NCBI RefSeq assembly: GCF_018070025.1
Contig: NZ_JAGPYQ010000001.1
Span: 2,356,001-2,420,000, forward strand
Length of the DNA: 64,000 bases
Source of the DNA: Streptomyces liliiviolaceus
Lineage (GTDB): Bacteria; Actinomycetota; Actinomycetes; Streptomycetales; Streptomycetaceae
Reading direction: 5' to 3'
Shown: in pieces, positions 63,632 through 64,000 of the stretch
Numbering within the stretch: the first letter of the stretch is position 1
How the letters are laid out: each line of letters opens with the position of its first letter
The notes under the pieces: generated by a model
The model's database searches: none
Seen by the model: the letters and a program-made list of their open reading frames with translations, nothing else
Told to the model about the DNA's origin: nothing
Made by a program: the position numbers and the translations under genes

Positions 63632-64000
63632 TCATCGCACGACTCCCTGTTCGGCGTCCTCGGCACGGGTCTGGAGCTTCAGGCCGACCACGGCGAGCAG
63701 CAGGACGATCACGGTGAGGACGGTGGAGATCGCGGCGCCGTACCCGACCTGCGTCTTCTCGAAGAACGTGGTGAACGAGAAGTACGAGGGCACGTCGGTG
63801 GCCCCGCCGGGGCCGCCCTTGGTGAGCACGTACACCGCGCCGAACACCTTGAGCGCGGCGATCGTGCACCAGAGCAGCACGACGTAGATCTCCGGCCTGA
63901 TCTGCGGCAGCGTGACGTGCCAGAACCGGCGCCACCAGCCGGCGCCGTCCAGTTCGGCGGCCTCGTACAGCTGCGGGTCGACGCGCTGCAGGCCCGCCAT
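63632..64000 (-). CDS. sugar ABC transporter permease (MalF type), C-terminal part
   Basis: The last 122 residues are visible; the gene continues beyond the window edge, and the internal Met at 64000 is not its start. EAA loop AGLQRVDPQLYEAAELDGAG followed by the helix VVLLWCTIAALKVFGAVYVL and a last helix AAISTVLTVIVLLLAVVGLK. It is the first permease of the GH31/LacI/GH3 operon as far as seen. Confidence 0.88.
   Translation of the reverse strand: MAGLQRVDPQLYEAAELDGAGWWRRFWHVTLPQIRPEIYVVLLWCTIAALKVFGAVYVLTKGGPGGATDVPSYFSFTTFFEKTQVGYGAAISTVLTVIVLLLAVVGLKLQTRAEDAEQGVVR

Overview
The window is chromosomal DNA from a Streptomyces, or a very close actinomycete relative. GC content is very high with strong third-position GC bias. 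GTG and TTG starts are common, and several genes have a -10 box exactly one leaderless spacing before the start codon. The gene order secA ... NAD-glutamate dehydrogenase ... pkaA-pkaB-prfB ... ftsE-ftsX ... smpB-ssrA is the conserved central-chromosome order known from Streptomyces coelicolor. I see no phage, insertion sequence, CRISPR array, tRNA or rRNA.

Layout. 1-7250: end of a YcaQ-type DNA glycosylase gene, a GNAT acetyltransferase, secA, a DUF6459/Rv3235-type gene, a DUF6912-type gene and a HAD hydrolase. 7252-12189: the 1645-residue NAD-dependent glutamate dehydrogenase. 12529-36194: a cell-wall glycopolymer (teichoic-acid-type) locus. It holds four fusion proteins with a GT2 glycosyltransferase followed by a TagF-like glycerophosphotransferase, one GT2 protein lacking the TagF half, a GT4 glycosyltransferase, a TagGH-like ABC exporter, a UDP-glucose 4-epimerase, three multi-pass membrane proteins of glycosyltransferase type and a SAM methyltransferase. 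A TetR gene and an ohrR/ohr peroxide-defence pair are interspersed. 36345-40033: a sugar ABC operon (permease, permease, lipoprotein) without its own ATPase. 40410-47712: an FHA plus FtsK/EccC-type protein divergent from two membrane Ser/Thr kinases (PkaA, PkaB). 47967-54737: prfB, a sortase-anchored surface protein, a zinc-ribbon membrane miniprotein, ftsEX, a C-terminal processing protease, smpB and tmRNA. 54816-56429: a PBP4-type DD-carboxypeptidase. 56493-64000 (minus strand): two sugar permeases, a GH31 alpha-xylosidase, a LacI regulator and a secreted GH3 enzyme, probably for import and breakdown of a xylose-containing plant oligosaccharide.

How the genes work together. Much of the window concerns the cell envelope: protein export (SecA), wall polymer synthesis and export, divisome control (FtsEX), wall remodelling (DacB), surface anchoring (LAETG protein) and kinase signalling with an FHA partner. 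Smaller blocks cover translation quality control (RF2, SmpB, tmRNA) and sugar uptake.

The most unusual structure is a family of GC-rich extragenic repeats with the core CGCGCAGTTCCCCGCGCCCC, present in about 17 copies, mostly at gene 3' ends. Two copies sit inside a membrane glycosyltransferase reading frame, and another array supplies the last 42 or so codons and the stop of a second membrane protein gene. Other items worth checking are the EssC-like FHA/FtsK protein beside the kinases, a sugar permease with an extra prealbumin-like loop domain, and a pair of 28-bp direct repeats likely to be TetR operators. I did not find a clearly new defence or biosynthetic system.
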